NCBI GenBank assembly: GCA_031216755.1
Contig: JARUHG010000004.1
Location: forward strand, 248,001-312,000
DNA: 64,000 nt
Origin: Lysobacter arvi
GTDB taxonomy: Bacteria; Pseudomonadota; Gammaproteobacteria; Xanthomonadales; Xanthomonadaceae
Direction of reading: 5' to 3'
Under the pieces are notes generated by a model that was not told the origin of the DNA, made no database searches, and worked only from the letters and a program-made list of their open reading frames with translations. Positions 9,512 to 17,138 of this stretch are shown here, piece after piece (the stretch's first letter is position 1; the number at the start of each line of letters is the position of its first letter). Position numbers and translations under genes: made by a program.

Positions 9512-10438
9512 ATGTCGCTCGACCCCGCCCTGCGTTCGCGCATCGAAACCCTGCTGCAGTCCAACCGCGTCGTCCTGTTCATGAAGGGCGCGCCCGATGC
9601 GCCGCAATGCGGGTTTTCGGCCAAGGCCGTCGGCGTGCTCAATGCGCTGCTGCCGGAGGGCTACGCGCACGTGAACGTGCTGGCCGACGCCGACATCCGC
9701 GAGGGCATCAAGCAATACGGCAACTGGCCGACGATCCCGCAGCTGTACATCGACGGCGAGCTCGTCGGCGGCAGCGACATCGTCGAGCAGATGGCCGGCA
9801 GCGGCGAGCTGCACACCGCGCTTGGCCTGCCGCCGCCGGACCGTCGTCCGCCGGAGTTCACCATCACGCCCGAAGCGCTCGACATGCTGCGCAGCGCGAT
9901 CGACAACGCCGGCGGCGGTTACGCCGTGCAGATCGACATCGACGCGCGCCACAACGTGCGCCTCCAGCTGGCGCCGATCGACGCCAACGCCGTGTCGGTC
10001 GAGATCGAGGGCGTGCGCCTGCAGACCGACGCACTGCAGGTGCGTCGCGCCGACGGCATCAGCATCGACTGGGTCGACGACGAGCGCGGCCGCGGCCTGG
10101 CGGTGAGCCATCCGCTCGCCGCGCCGCCGGTGAAGACGTTGTCCCCGCACGAGGCCGATGCCCGCGTGCGCGCCGGCGCGCTGCGCCTGGTGGACGTGCG
10201 CCCGCCCGACGAGCGCGCGGCGGCCTCCGCGCCCGTCGCCTTCGACACCCTCGATCACGGCGTCGAAGCCCTGCAGGCGCTGCCGAAGGACACCCCGCTC
10301 GCGTTCCTATGCCATCACGGCGGTCGCAGCCAGCAGGCGGCGGAGCACTTCCGCGGCCTCGGGTTCCGCGACGTCTACAACGTCGTCGGCGGCATCGATG
10401 CCTGGGCCGACTTCGACGCGTCCGTTCCGAAGTACTGA
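9512..10438 (+). CDS. monothiol CGFS glutaredoxin fused to A-type-carrier-like and rhodanese domains
   Basis: A 308-residue three-part protein. Residues 1-108 are a Grx4/GrxD-type monothiol glutaredoxin with CGFS at 33-36 and the TIPQLYIDGELVGG segment that binds glutathione and an Fe-S cluster. Residues about 115-201 resemble the IscA/HesB A-type carrier fold (GISIDWVDD then GRGLAVSHP aligns with the usual GxxIDyve...F.f.NP end) but contain no cysteine, so they cannot bind a cluster as IscA does. Residues 207-308 are a rhodanese domain with the active-site loop CHHGGRS at 267-273 (Cys267). This suggests a role in Fe-S trafficking coupled to sulfur transfer. Glutaredoxin and rhodanese parts are clear; the middle part is my reading of weak similarity. 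Confidence 0.9.
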   Translation: MSLDPALRSRIETLLQSNRVVLFMKGAPDAPQCGFSAKAVGVLNALLPEGYAHVNVLADADIREGIKQYGNWPTIPQLYIDGELVGGSDIVEQMAGSGELHTALGLPPPDRRPPEFTITPEALDMLRSAIDNAGGGYAVQIDIDARHNVRLQLAPIDANAVSVEIEGVRLQTDALQVRRADGISIDWVDDERGRGLAVSHPLAAPPVKTLSPHEADARVRAGALRLVDVRPPDERAAASAPVAFDTLDHGVEALQALPKDTPLAFLCHHGGRSQQAAEHFRGLGFRDVYNVVGGIDAWADFDASVPKY

Positions 10439-10460
10439 TCGGGACAGTGCAAGTCGCTGC

Positions 10461-10480
10461 ATCCCCGCGTTCGCGGGGAT
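10461..10480. repeat. palindrome ATCCCCGCG/CGCGGGGAT
   Basis: A perfect 9-bp inverted repeat with a TT loop followed by GACGG, a GC-rich variant of the ATTCCAGC family. It lies 23 nt after the glutaredoxin stop and may act as a transcription end or REP site. Confidence 0.7.
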
Positions 10481-10654
10481 GACGGCGCGTGTGGGCGAAT
10501 GCCGCAGCTGCATTCCCCGCGCCAGCAGGCAGCGATCGCCCGCACAGAACCTCGCCTCATCGCACGCACGCCACGGTTCGTCGCGCATGACGGCAACGTG
10601 CCGTCGCTGGCCGCTTAGTCTCAGGCTGTTCGATCGCGCCGCGCACGTTTCCCG

Positions 10655-10701
10655 AACGCCGTAGCCGCTCCCCGGACCTGCGCGTCCACGGCTACGGCGT
10701 T
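10655..10701. terminator. long stem-loop between convergent genes
   Basis: A perfect 13-bp inverted repeat (10655-10667 and 10689-10701) around a 21-nt loop, followed on the plus strand by TTTCCTTTTC. It sits 12 nt beyond the stop of the minus-strand DUF924 gene and about 217 nt past the glutaredoxin gene, so it may serve both directions. Confidence 0.6.
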
Positions 10702-10712
10702 TCCTTTTCGGC

Positions 10713-11261
10713 TCAGAAACCGCCGCCCGCGTCCAGGTACGCCTGTTCCTCAGGCGTCGATTCGCGGCCCAGGATCGCGTTGCGATGCGGGAACCGGCCG
10801 AAACGCGCGATCACATCGCGATGCCGCCTTGCGTAATCCAGATAGCCCTTCCCCGCATCGCCGGGCAGCGTGGAGGCGAGCACGACGGAACGTTCCTGGT
10901 CCTCCATCGACTCGGAATGCTCGAACGGCATGTAGAAGAACGGCCGCAACAGCGGATCGACCCTGAGGTCGTCGCCGCGGTCGATCGCACGCGTCGCGTA
11001 GTGCCGCGCGAGCGGGTCGGTCGCGAACGCATGGCCGCTGCCGCGGAAGGTGTTGCGGGGGATCTGGTCGAGCAGGATGCACAGCGCAAGCGCCCCGCCC
11101 GCGGTCTCCATCCAGTGCTCGAGCTCGCGACGTGCGGCGGCGAAGTGCGCGTCGAGGAAGTCGCTCCGGCAGCGCGCGTCGAAGGCGTCGTCGCGTGCGA
11201 ACCAGCGTTCGTAGCCGGCCTGGTGCCAGAAGTCCAGGACGTCGTCGGGAGTCGTGTGCAT
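10713..11261 (-). CDS. DUF924 family protein
   Basis: A 182-residue soluble protein of the DUF924 family, recognised by the N-terminal DVLDFWHQAGYERWF, the central LCILLDQIPRNTFRGSGHAF and the YMPFEHSESMEDQERSV segment, all close to the family pattern. The family is alpha-helical and TPR-like with no assigned biochemical function. There is no signal peptide. The next gene upstream (11403-11969) is on the same strand, separated by 141 nt that contain a palindrome, so co-transcription is uncertain. Confidence 0.88.
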   Translation of the reverse strand: MHTTPDDVLDFWHQAGYERWFARDDAFDARCRSDFLDAHFAAARRELEHWMETAGGALALCILLDQIPRNTFRGSGHAFATDPLARHYATRAIDRGDDLRVDPLLRPFFYMPFEHSESMEDQERSVVLASTLPGDAGKGYLDYARRHRDVIARFGRFPHRNAILGRESTPEEQAYLDAGGGF

Positions 11262-11372
11262 GGGAATGGGCGTGTTTGTTGCAGGGGCGAAGGTCGGATG
11301 GAGCGGGGCGTACGTGGACGCGTGTCTGGCGTGGATCGGCGAGTGCAGTTTCGCGGCACGGCCCTACGCGCC

Positions 11373-11395
11373 CCCCTCTCTCCGAAGGAGAGGGG
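11373..11395. repeat. palindromic repeat, CCCCTCTCTCC/GGAGAGGGG type
   Basis: An imperfect stem with a GAA loop just before the 3' end of the gene at 11403-11969 (minus strand). It is the same family as the repeats at 512-534 and 16487-16509. Confidence 0.65.
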
Positions 11396-11402
11396 TCAAA
11401 GG

Positions 11403-11969
11403 CTACAACGACTCGTCGCCGAGCTGCGTTTCCAGCTCTTCCGTCCAGAGCTGGGTCACGCTTTCCAGCGTGACGGCGTGGATCAGCGGACGGATCGCGC
11501 CACCGGCGTAGGACTGCGAAACGAAGCGGGCATAGCGATCGCGGAACTCCAGCCAGCTGCGATGCGCGTCGTCGAACACGGCGAGCGTTTCTTCGTCGAG
11601 CTGCCGCCGCAGGTGCGCGACCACGGTCGTCAGGCGCGCATCGGCGCGATGGAATTCGCCGAGCGCCTGCTGGTTCATGTCGCGCTGCGTGACCGCCGCA
11701 TCGTCGCTCTGCCGCGCCACTTCCTCGGCCCGGCTGAAATAGTTGTCGGCGATGCGCGCCGCGGTTTCGGCCTTGCCGATCAGGCGATGCTCCAGGCGGC
11801 GCAGATCGTCGAGGTTGGTGTTGGATTCGTCGAGCCCCTGCTTGAGGTCGAGCAGTTTCTGGTTGCGCTCGATGGCCTCCACCGCGCTGCGCCTTTCGAC
11901 GCGGCGCTGGAGGAAATAGAACCCCCAGGTCAGAACGGCGCCCAGCGCCAGATACAGCAACTTCTCCAT
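11403..11969 (-). CDS. membrane-anchored protein with LprI-like C-terminal domain
   Basis: A 188-residue protein with one N-terminal hydrophobic segment (about residues 3-20) followed by a charged, probably coiled-coil stretch in about 25-95. The C-terminal part, from HRSWLEFRDRY through AGGAIRPLIHAVTLESVTQLWTEEL, follows the pattern of the LprI-N/DUF1311 domain (WxxYRdxxc ... GGs ... a ... T..R...L). That domain occurs in lysozyme-inhibitor-like proteins; the usual cysteine pair is missing here. I infer a periplasm-facing protein tethered to the inner membrane. Function is unknown and the domain call is tentative. Confidence 0.7.
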   Translation of the reverse strand: MEKLLYLALGAVLTWGFYFLQRRVERRSAVEAIERNQKLLDLKQGLDESNTNLDDLRRLEHRLIGKAETAARIADNYFSRAEEVARQSDDAAVTQRDMNQQALGEFHRADARLTTVVAHLRRQLDEETLAVFDDAHRSWLEFRDRYARFVSQSYAGGAIRPLIHAVTLESVTQLWTEELETQLGDESL

Positions 11970-12251
11970 GACGGCCTCCCCGGCTCGCTCCCTTGTTTAC
12001 GGAGCACAGTGTGCCTGCCGGAGGTCGCAAGCACTGCGACCTTGCGCCGTGCTTTTCGACCGCGTTTTCAGCGGTTTGCCGAGAGGGGCAGGGCCTGCCA
12101 CCACGGCCTCTTGACGCCCTCTCCACAACCCTGAACACGGCGTCTTCGTACCGGGCGCACGGGCCCTTGGGTACGCTCGGGCCGACCGTCCGGACCGGTC
12201 CAATCCCCCCGTGCAAGTCCCCCGCCCCGCTGCCCTCCTGAGGGAAATCCC

Positions 12252-12551
12252 ATGAAACAGACGTTCCTCGCCGTCCTGATACTGGCGGGCCTGTTCGCTC
12301 CCGGCTTCGCCTTCGCCCAATACGACTGCTTCCTCATCTGCACGCCCGCACGCGTCTACTGCCAGCCCGTGGGTGCGGCACCGCCGCCGATCGCCAAGCT
12401 CTGCGGCGTCGGCTCGCAGACGCTGCAGTCCGAATCGCTCACCACGCTGGGCGATGCGGACTCGGCGCAAGCGCTGCCGCCCGCCTGCACGGCGCAGCAG
12501 GTGTTCGATGAAGACACGCAGACCTACGAATGGCAGATGATCTGCGACTGA
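12252..12551 (+). CDS. small secreted six-cysteine protein, hypothetical
   Basis: A 99-residue protein with a clean signal peptide (positively charged start, hydrophobic core, AFA before Gln23). The predicted mature part of about 77 residues has six cysteines (26, 30, 37, 51, 79, 98), an even number suited to three disulfides. GAGGGAAATCCC precedes the ATG, a good ribosome binding site. A strong terminator follows at 12576-12602. I do not recognise a family. Export plus cysteine content suggests a small stable periplasmic or secreted protein made with the Dsb system. Confidence 0.7.
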   Translation: MKQTFLAVLILAGLFAPGFAFAQYDCFLICTPARVYCQPVGAAPPPIAKLCGVGSQTLQSESLTTLGDADSAQALPPACTAQQVFDEDTQTYEWQMICD

Positions 12552-12575
12552 TCCGTCGCACTGCCGCAGAAACGG

Positions 12576-12602
12576 CGAAGGCCGGCAACGCGCCGGCCTT
12601 CG
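12576..12602. terminator. bidirectional stem-loop terminator
   Basis: A perfect 11-bp inverted repeat (CGAAGGCCGGC at 12576-12586 and GCCGGCCTTCG at 12592-12602) with a 5-nt loop. It lies between the convergent ends of the six-cysteine gene (stop 12551) and amn (stop 12627). T-rich tails are weak. Confidence 0.75.
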
Positions 12603-12626
12603 TCCGTCACGAACGCGATCGACGCG

Positions 12627-13403
12627 TCATTCGTCGAAGCGCAGGTGCCGCACCGACTTGCCGTTGCGACGGATCAGCTTCAGAGCCTCGATGCCGACGT
12701 TGATGTGGTTGTCGACGAAATCCGCGCTGACGCGCGCGTCCGACGCCTCGGTCTTCACGCCTTCGGGGATCATCGGCTGGTCGGACACCAGCAGCAGCGC
12801 GCCGCACGGAATGCGGTTGGCGAAGCCGGCGGCGAAGATCGTCGCCGTTTCCATGTCGATGGCCATGCAGCGCATCGCGCGAAGGCGTTCCTTGAAGGCC
12901 TCGTCGTGTTCCCACACGCGGCGATTGGTCGTGTAGACGGTGCCGGTCCAGTAGTCGAGCGCCAGGTCGCGGATCATCGTCGACACTGCGCGTTGCAGCG
13001 CGAACGCCGGCAGCGCCGGAACCTGCGGCGGCAGGTAGTCGTCGCTGGTGCCTTCGCCGCGGATCGCCGCGATGGGCAGGATGAGATCGCCCAGCTGGTT
13101 CTTCCGCTTCAATCCGCCGCACTTGCCCAGGAACAGCACGGCCTTGGGCGAGATGGCGCTGAGCAGGTCCATCACCGTCGCCGCGTTCGGGCTGCCCATG
13201 CCGAAATTGATCATGGTGATGCCGTCGTGCGTGCAGCTGGGCATCGGGCGGTCCAGGCCGGCCACGGGCGCGCCGGTCATGCGCGCGAAGGTGTTCACGT
13301 AGCCGCCGAAATTGGTCAGCAGGATGTGTTCGCCGAACTGATCCAGGGCCACGCCGGTGTAGCGCGGCAGCCAGTTGTCGACGATCTGTTCCTTGTCTTT
13401 CAT
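12627..13403 (-). CDS. amn: AMP nucleosidase, short form
   Basis: Hydrolyses AMP to adenine and ribose 5-phosphate in purine salvage. At 258 residues it corresponds to the phosphorylase-like catalytic domain without the N-terminal regulatory domain of the E. coli enzyme. Characteristic pieces are FLGKCGGL for the phosphate-site region, IDMETATIFAAGF with the conserved Met-Glu that contacts ribose, and LLVSDQPM with the base-contacting Asp. AAGAGGAG lies 11 nt upstream of the ATG. It is divergent from the amidohydrolase pair, with 162 nt between. Confidence 0.9.
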   Translation of the reverse strand: MKDKEQIVDNWLPRYTGVALDQFGEHILLTNFGGYVNTFARMTGAPVAGLDRPMPSCTHDGITMINFGMGSPNAATVMDLLSAISPKAVLFLGKCGGLKRKNQLGDLILPIAAIRGEGTSDDYLPPQVPALPAFALQRAVSTMIRDLALDYWTGTVYTTNRRVWEHDEAFKERLRAMRCMAIDMETATIFAAGFANRIPCGALLLVSDQPMIPEGVKTEASDARVSADFVDNHINVGIEALKLIRRNGKSVRHLRFDE

Positions 13404-13565
13404 GGGGGTTTGCTCCTCTTGTAGTTGTGTATGTCGCGGACGAATCTCACGACTCGCCTAATCGGGCATTGTGTCACGCTGTCCATGACCATCGTCAGGG
13501 TTGGCATCCGCTTGCCCGCGCGGCTACGGTGGGCCGTTGTGAGCCGCACTTTCCTGGGGACCTCC

Positions 13566-15050
13566 ATGCTTCGACCTCTCGCCGCCGCACTGATCGCGGC
13601 CCTGGCGATCGGCACCGCGTACGCCGCGCCGCCCGATTCGCCGGGCAACCCGCAGGCCGACACGCCGGCCAGATCGACCTCCCGCTTCACCGAAGACCCC
13701 TACCCCAGCACCTACCAGCGCATCGCCGCCGCGCCGGTGCTGATCTCCGGCGCGACCGTGCTGACCGGCACCGGCCAGCGCCTGGACGGCGCGGACGTCC
13801 TGCTCCAGGACGGCAAGGTCGTGGCGGTCGGCACCGGATTGCAGGCGCCCGCCGGCGCGACCCGCGTGGACGGCACCGGCAAGTGGGTGACGCCGGGCCT
13901 GATCGACGTGCATTCGCACCTGGGCGTGTACCCGAGCCCCGGCGTCAGCGCGCACAGCGACGGCAACGAGATGACCGCGCCGGTCACCCCGAACGTCTGG
14001 GCCGAGCACTCGGTGTGGCCGCAGGACCCGGGCTTCGCCACGGCGCTGGCCGGCGGCATCACCTCGCTGCAGGTGCTGCCCGGCAGCGCGAACCTGATCG
14101 GCGGCCGCGGCGTGACGCTCAAGAACGTCGCCGCCACGACCTACCAGGCCATGAAGTTCCCCGGCGCGCCGTGGGGCCTGAAGATGGCCTGCGGCGAAAA
14201 CCCCAAGCGCGTCTATGGCGGCAAGAGCGGCCCGGCCACGCGCATGGGCAACGTGGCCGGCTACCGCGCGGCGTTCATCGACGCCAGCGAATACCTCAAC
14301 AAGAACGGCGGCAAGAAGAAGGACGAGCCGGAAAAGAAGCGCCGCTGGTGGCAGTCGGCCAACGACGCCGGCGAGAGCGACAAGGACACCGGCGGCAAGC
14401 GCGATCTCAAGCTCGACACGCTTGCCGGCGCGATCAACGGCGACATCCTGGTGCACATCCATTGCTACCGCGCCGACGAAATGGCGGTGATGCTCGACCT
14501 CGCCCGGGAATTCGGCTTCAAGGTCGCCGCGTTCCACCATGGCGTGGAAGCCTACAAGCTCGCCGACCGCCTCGCCGCCGAGAACGTCTGCGGTGCGCTG
14601 TGGGCCGACTGGTGGGGCTTCAAGATGGAAGCCTTCGACGGCATCCAGGAGAACATCGCCCTGGTCGATCGCCCGCCCAACAGCTGCGCGATCGTGCATT
14701 CGGATTCGGAGGAAGGCATCCAGCGCCTCAACCAGGAAGCGGCGAAGGTGATGGCGCACGCGAAGCTCGCCGGCATGGACATCCCGCCCGAGCGGGCGAT
14801 CCGCTGGATGACGCAGAACGCGGCGAAGGCGCTGGGCATCGAGGCCCGGACCGGCACGCTGGAGCCCGGCAAGATGGGCGACGTCGTGGTGTGGAACGGC
14901 AACCCCTTCAGCGTCTACGCGCACGCCGAGCAGGTGTACGTCGACGGCGCGCGCGTGTTCGATCGCAACGATCGCACGCGCCAGCCGGTCTCGGATTTCA
15001 TGCTCGGCCAGGATGCGGCGGCCGGCGGCAGCACGGGGGGTGTTCAGTGA
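13566..15050 (+). CDS. secreted amidohydrolase (imidazolonepropionase-like)
   Basis: A 494-residue metal-dependent hydrolase of the amidohydrolase superfamily with a signal peptide (cleavage after AYA near residue 20). The metal ligands look complete: HSH at 116-118, His297/His299 in VHIHC, His324/His325 in FHHG, and Asp380 in VHSDSE. The C-terminal GKMGDVVVWNGNPF closes the composite beta domain. A lysine-rich insertion (about residues 243-285) interrupts the barrel. ATG 13566 has GGGGA upstream; the longer frame adds sequence unlike a signal peptide. Its last codon overlaps the next gene (GTGA), so the two are translationally coupled. The substrate is unknown; periplasmic relatives often act on N-acyl or cyclic peptides. 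Confidence 0.88.
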   Translation: MLRPLAAALIAALAIGTAYAAPPDSPGNPQADTPARSTSRFTEDPYPSTYQRIAAAPVLISGATVLTGTGQRLDGADVLLQDGKVVAVGTGLQAPAGATRVDGTGKWVTPGLIDVHSHLGVYPSPGVSAHSDGNEMTAPVTPNVWAEHSVWPQDPGFATALAGGITSLQVLPGSANLIGGRGVTLKNVAATTYQAMKFPGAPWGLKMACGENPKRVYGGKSGPATRMGNVAGYRAAFIDASEYLNKNGGKKKDEPEKKRRWWQSANDAGESDKDTGGKRDLKLDTLAGAINGDILVHIHCYRADEMAVMLDLAREFGFKVAAFHHGVEAYKLADRLAAENVCGALWADWWGFKMEAFDGIQENIALVDRPPNSCAIVHSDSEEGIQRLNQEAAKVMAHAKLAGMDIPPERAIRWMTQNAAKALGIEARTGTLEPGKMGDVVVWNGNPFSVYAHAEQVYVDGARVFDRNDRTRQPVSDFMLGQDAAAGGSTGGVQ

Positions 15051-16447
15051 GGCGCTTCATAGAGTTCCGCCGCTCGCGGCACAACCGTCCGGCCGACACC
15101 TTCGAACTGGCCTGCTGCGAGCGCGACGGCGGCTGGTCGCGCTGGTATCCGCCGACGCGCAGCTTCCTGCTGATCGGCCTGCTGCTGGCGTCGATGGGCG
15201 CCGGCGCGCAGGAGTTGCTGATCCGCAACGCGACCGTGCACACCGCGACGGCGCAGGGCACGCTGAAGAACGCCGACGTGCTCGTCTCCGGCGGCACGAT
15301 CCGCGCCGTCGGCACCGGGCTGTCGGTGCCCGCCGGCGCGCAGGTCGTCGATGCGCAGGGCCGTTCGGTGACGCCGACGCTGTTCGGCGGCATCACCGAG
15401 ATCGGCCTGGAGGAAGTCTCCGGCGAGCGCGACACGGTCGACAACACGCTCGCGCTCGGCGCCGACACCAAGCAGATGACGGTGCGGCCCGAGTTCGACG
15501 TCACGCTGGCGTACAACCCCGACTCGATCCTCGTGCCGGTCACGCGCATCGAGGGCATCGGCTGGACGCTGCTCGGCGCCGGCACCGCGACGGGCGGCTC
15601 GATCGTCGCCGGCCAGGGCGGCATCGTGCGCCTGGACGGCAGCGCCGATCCGATCGGTCCGCGCGAGCTGTTCCTGCGCATCGGCGGCGACGCGGCGGGG
15701 CTGTCGGGCAATTCGCGCGCGGCGCAGTGGATGATCCTGGACCAGCTGATCGATGAGGTGCGCGGGCGCATCTCGCCCGACGCCAACGCCGCGCTGCTGA
15801 CGCCGGCCGGCCGCGCCGCGCTGGCGAAGTACATCGGCGGCGGCGGTCGCGTGGTGGTCGAGGTGGATCGCGCCGCCGACATCCGCCAGCTGCTGCGCTG
15901 GTCGCAGCGCCACAACGTGCGCGTGGCGATCGCCGGTGGCGCCGAAGCGTGGCGCGTGGCGCCGATGCTGGCTTCGGCGAAGGTGCCGGTGTTCGTCAAT
16001 CCGCTCGGCAACCTGCCGGCGGACTTCGACAAGCTCGGCGCGACGATGGAGAACGCCGCCCGCCTGCGCGCGGCCGGCGTGCAGGTCGGCTTCACCCAGG
16101 CCGGCGATGCGTCGCACAACGCGCGCAAGATCCGCCAGCTCGCTGGCAACGCGGTCGCCAACGGCCTGTCGTGGGAAGACGGCCTGGCCGGCCTGACCCG
16201 CGTGCCGGCGGAGACCTTCGGCGTGGCCGACCGGCTGGGCAGCATCGCGCCGGGCAAGCGTGCGGACCTGGTGCTGTGGAGCGGCGATCCGCTGGAGGTG
16301 AACGCCGTCGCCCTGCAGGTGTGGATGGACGGTCGCGCGATCCAGATGCGCAGCCGCCAGACCGAACTGCGCGACCGCTACCTGCGCACCGCTTCGCCAG
16401 CGGCCGAAGGCGGCATGCCGCGGGCGTATCCGGCGTCGGGTCGGTGA
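15047..16447 (+). CDS. second amidohydrolase-like protein, metal ligands apparently lost
   Basis: A 466-residue partner of the preceding gene, starting at a GTG in the GTGA overlap. A polar stretch of about 42 residues precedes a hydrophobic segment (SFLLIGLLLASMGAGAQ), so it has either an unusually long signal sequence or a membrane anchor. The amidohydrolase beta domain (ELLIRNATVHTA, then GKRADLVLWSGDPLEV near the end) is plain. Where the first protein has HSH after VTPGLIDV, this one reads VTPTLFGGITE (Ile116 and Glu118 replace the histidines), and I see no HxH elsewhere. It may be a pseudoenzyme forming a heteromer with the first, or use an altered site. The fold is certain; loss of activity is inferred. 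Confidence 0.82.
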   Translation: MRRFIEFRRSRHNRPADTFELACCERDGGWSRWYPPTRSFLLIGLLLASMGAGAQELLIRNATVHTATAQGTLKNADVLVSGGTIRAVGTGLSVPAGAQVVDAQGRSVTPTLFGGITEIGLEEVSGERDTVDNTLALGADTKQMTVRPEFDVTLAYNPDSILVPVTRIEGIGWTLLGAGTATGGSIVAGQGGIVRLDGSADPIGPRELFLRIGGDAAGLSGNSRAAQWMILDQLIDEVRGRISPDANAALLTPAGRAALAKYIGGGGRVVVEVDRAADIRQLLRWSQRHNVRVAIAGGAEAWRVAPMLASAKVPVFVNPLGNLPADFDKLGATMENAARLRAAGVQVGFTQAGDASHNARKIRQLAGNAVANGLSWEDGLAGLTRVPAETFGVADRLGSIAPGKRADLVLWSGDPLEVNAVALQVWMDGRAIQMRSRQTELRDRYLRTASPAAEGGMPRAYPASGR

Positions 16448-16486
16448 GGTAAAGCCCCTCGCGCTCAGATGGGGCGATGTCCATAG

Positions 16487-16628
16487 CCCCTCTCCCAACG
16501 GGAGAGGGGTTGGGGCGAGGGGCAACGGAGCCTCAACCTCAAACCAGCAGTGCAGCGAGGCACTGACGTTCGCTTGATGCTCCGTTGCCCCTCATCCGCC
16601 CTCCGGGCACCTTCTCCCCAAGGGAGAA
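16487..16628. repeat. composite palindromic element with long inverted arms
   Basis: Three nested parts: a hairpin CCCCTCTCCC/GGGAGAGGGG (16487-16509), a perfect 15-bp inverted pair (16517-16531 and 16579-16593), and a second hairpin TTCTCCC/GGGAGAA (16612-16628). The whole is about 142 bp with no coding potential and looks like a non-autonomous, MITE-like or REP-pair element. Confidence 0.7.
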
Positions 16629-16720
16629 CGGAAAAACCATGGCCGCTTCGCCTCGCTTGCGGCGCCGGCTTATCCTGACCGCCTCGCGCCCCACCACGGC
16701 GCGCCATGCACAGGACCGCC

Positions 16721-17128
16721 ATGCCCGCTCTCCCGCACGTCGACTTCAACTGGATCGCGGTGATCGCCGCCGCCGTTTCGGCCTTCGTGCTGGGCGGCAT
16801 CTGGTACGGGCCGCTGTTCAAGCGCGCGTGGTGCCGCGAAGCGGGCATCGATCCGGACACCGCGCCGCGCCATCCCGCGCGCATCTTCGCCACCGCCTTC
16901 GTGTGCAGCCTGCTCGCCGCGGTGATGTTCGCCAACTTCCTGCCGCCCACCGCGAGCGCGGCCGACGGTTTCGGGGCGGGCTTCGTCGTCGGGCTGTTCT
17001 TCGTGGCGATGAGCTTCGGCATCAACTACGCCTTCGCCCAGCGCAGCCTGAAGCTGTGGATGATCGACGCCGGTTACCACATCGCGCAGTTCTGCCTGTA
17101 CGGCCTGATCCTGGGCGCGTGGCACTGA
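16721..17128 (+). CDS. DUF1761 membrane protein
   Basis: A 135-residue inner-membrane protein of the DUF1761 family with four hydrophobic segments. The family pattern is visible in NWIAVIAAAVSAFVLGGIWYGPLF at the N terminus (quoted in two parts: NWIAVIAAAVSAF, then VLGGIWYGPLF), the GLFFVAMSFGINYAFAQRS loop and the final HIAQFCLYGLILG. An alternative ATG at 16706 adds five residues; I prefer 16721 because AGGA lies about 8 nt upstream. Function unknown. The isomerase-like gene follows after 10 nt and is likely co-transcribed. Confidence 0.8.
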   Translation: MPALPHVDFNWIAVIAAAVSAFVLGGIWYGPLFKRAWCREAGIDPDTAPRHPARIFATAFVCSLLAAVMFANFLPPTASAADGFGAGFVVGLFFVAMSFGINYAFAQRSLKLWMIDAGYHIAQFCLYGLILGAWH

Positions 17129-17138
17129 GGACCGCCGC

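Noticed and set aside
13427-16447. A 1006-codon plus-strand frame that would fuse sequence overlapping the first amidohydrolase to the second
   Set aside because: Up to 15047 it is an out-of-frame shadow of the first amidohydrolase. The GTG in the GTGA overlap is the natural start, so this is not a fusion gene.
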